Assembly (NCBI GenBank): GCA_903909905.1
Contig: CAIVXP010000317.1
Location: 1 to 5,947 of the forward strand
Source: Akkermansiaceae bacterium
GTDB lineage: Bacteria; Verrucomicrobiota; Verrucomicrobiia; Verrucomicrobiales; Akkermansiaceae
Direction: 5' to 3'
DNA length: 5,947 bases
Shown: piece after piece, positions 5,840 through 5,947 of the stretch
Numbering within the stretch: position 1 is the stretch's first letter
Layout: the number at the start of each line of letters is the position of its first letter
Translations under genes and position numbers: made by a program
Notes under the pieces: generated by a model
Told to the model about the DNA's origin: nothing
Database searches by the model: none
What the model saw: the letters and a program-made list of their open reading frames with translations, nothing else

Positions 5840-5947
5840 GAGGGAATGACGGGGTCATCCTGAATGAAAACAAGATCCATGAGTACGGGGGGATGATATC
5901 GGCGCTCGATGCAACGCTGGCGATGTCGCTTGTTCACCGAAATTGGA
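5840..5947. other. Right-edge stretch without a recognised gene
   Basis: A minus-strand frame is open from the edge to a TGA that overlaps the GTG of the response-regulator remnant (GTGA at 5836-5839), an arrangement like the ATGA coupling of the intact pair. Its 36 visible residues (…VFIQDDPVIPS) do not resemble a kinase ATP-binding domain or any family I know. It could be chance or the end of an unrelated or decayed gene. Confidence 0.25.

Overview
The window looks like a piece of a Verrucomicrobiota chromosome, probably Opitutales. This is inferred from several things together: a passenger-type beta-strand-repeat surface protein, a NarL-type histidine kinase with discoidin-like sensor repeats, poor Shine-Dalgarno signals, GTG/TTG starts and GC-rich palindromic intergenic repeats. 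No ribosomal or other phylogenetic marker gene is present, so the assignment is tentative.

Layout. Positions 1-367 (minus) hold the signal peptide and N-terminus of a Ser/Thr/Gly/Asn-rich exported protein that runs off the left edge. After an AT-rich gap comes a 47-codon ORF (601-744, plus) of unknown function. Its stop codon coincides with the left end of a compact element of about 265 bp (742-1008), which has 31-nt imperfect terminal inverted repeats, TA at both ends and three consecutive internal hairpins. It is best read as a MITE-like non-autonomous element. A further 212 bp with a strong palindrome (1042-1058) leads to the main operon.

The centre (1221-4439, plus) is a two-component system. 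It comprises a membrane histidine kinase with a large discoidin/galactose-binding-like extracytoplasmic part, then a NarL/LuxR response regulator joined to it by a 4-bp ATGA overlap, then 43 bp later a small HPP-family membrane protein. The kinase probably senses an extracellular, perhaps carbohydrate, ligand and phosphorylates the regulator, which then acts on DNA. Whether HPP is a target or merely co-transcribed is unknown.

On the opposite strand, converging on HPP with only 11 bp between stop codons, is a YihY/BrkB-family membrane protein (4451-5347). Upstream of it in the same orientation lies a 49-aa lmo0937-family membrane protein (5517-5666). Between them is a GC-rich inverted-repeat cluster. 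The right end carries the remnant of a second NarL-type response regulator (5714-5839), cut off after about 20 recognisable residues of its receiver domain.

The most notable points are the MITE-like element at a stop codon, the discoidin-sensor kinase with a degenerate ATP-lid box, the easily missed lmo0937 gene and the response-regulator remnant. I see no CRISPR, tRNA, rRNA, phage genes or defence system.
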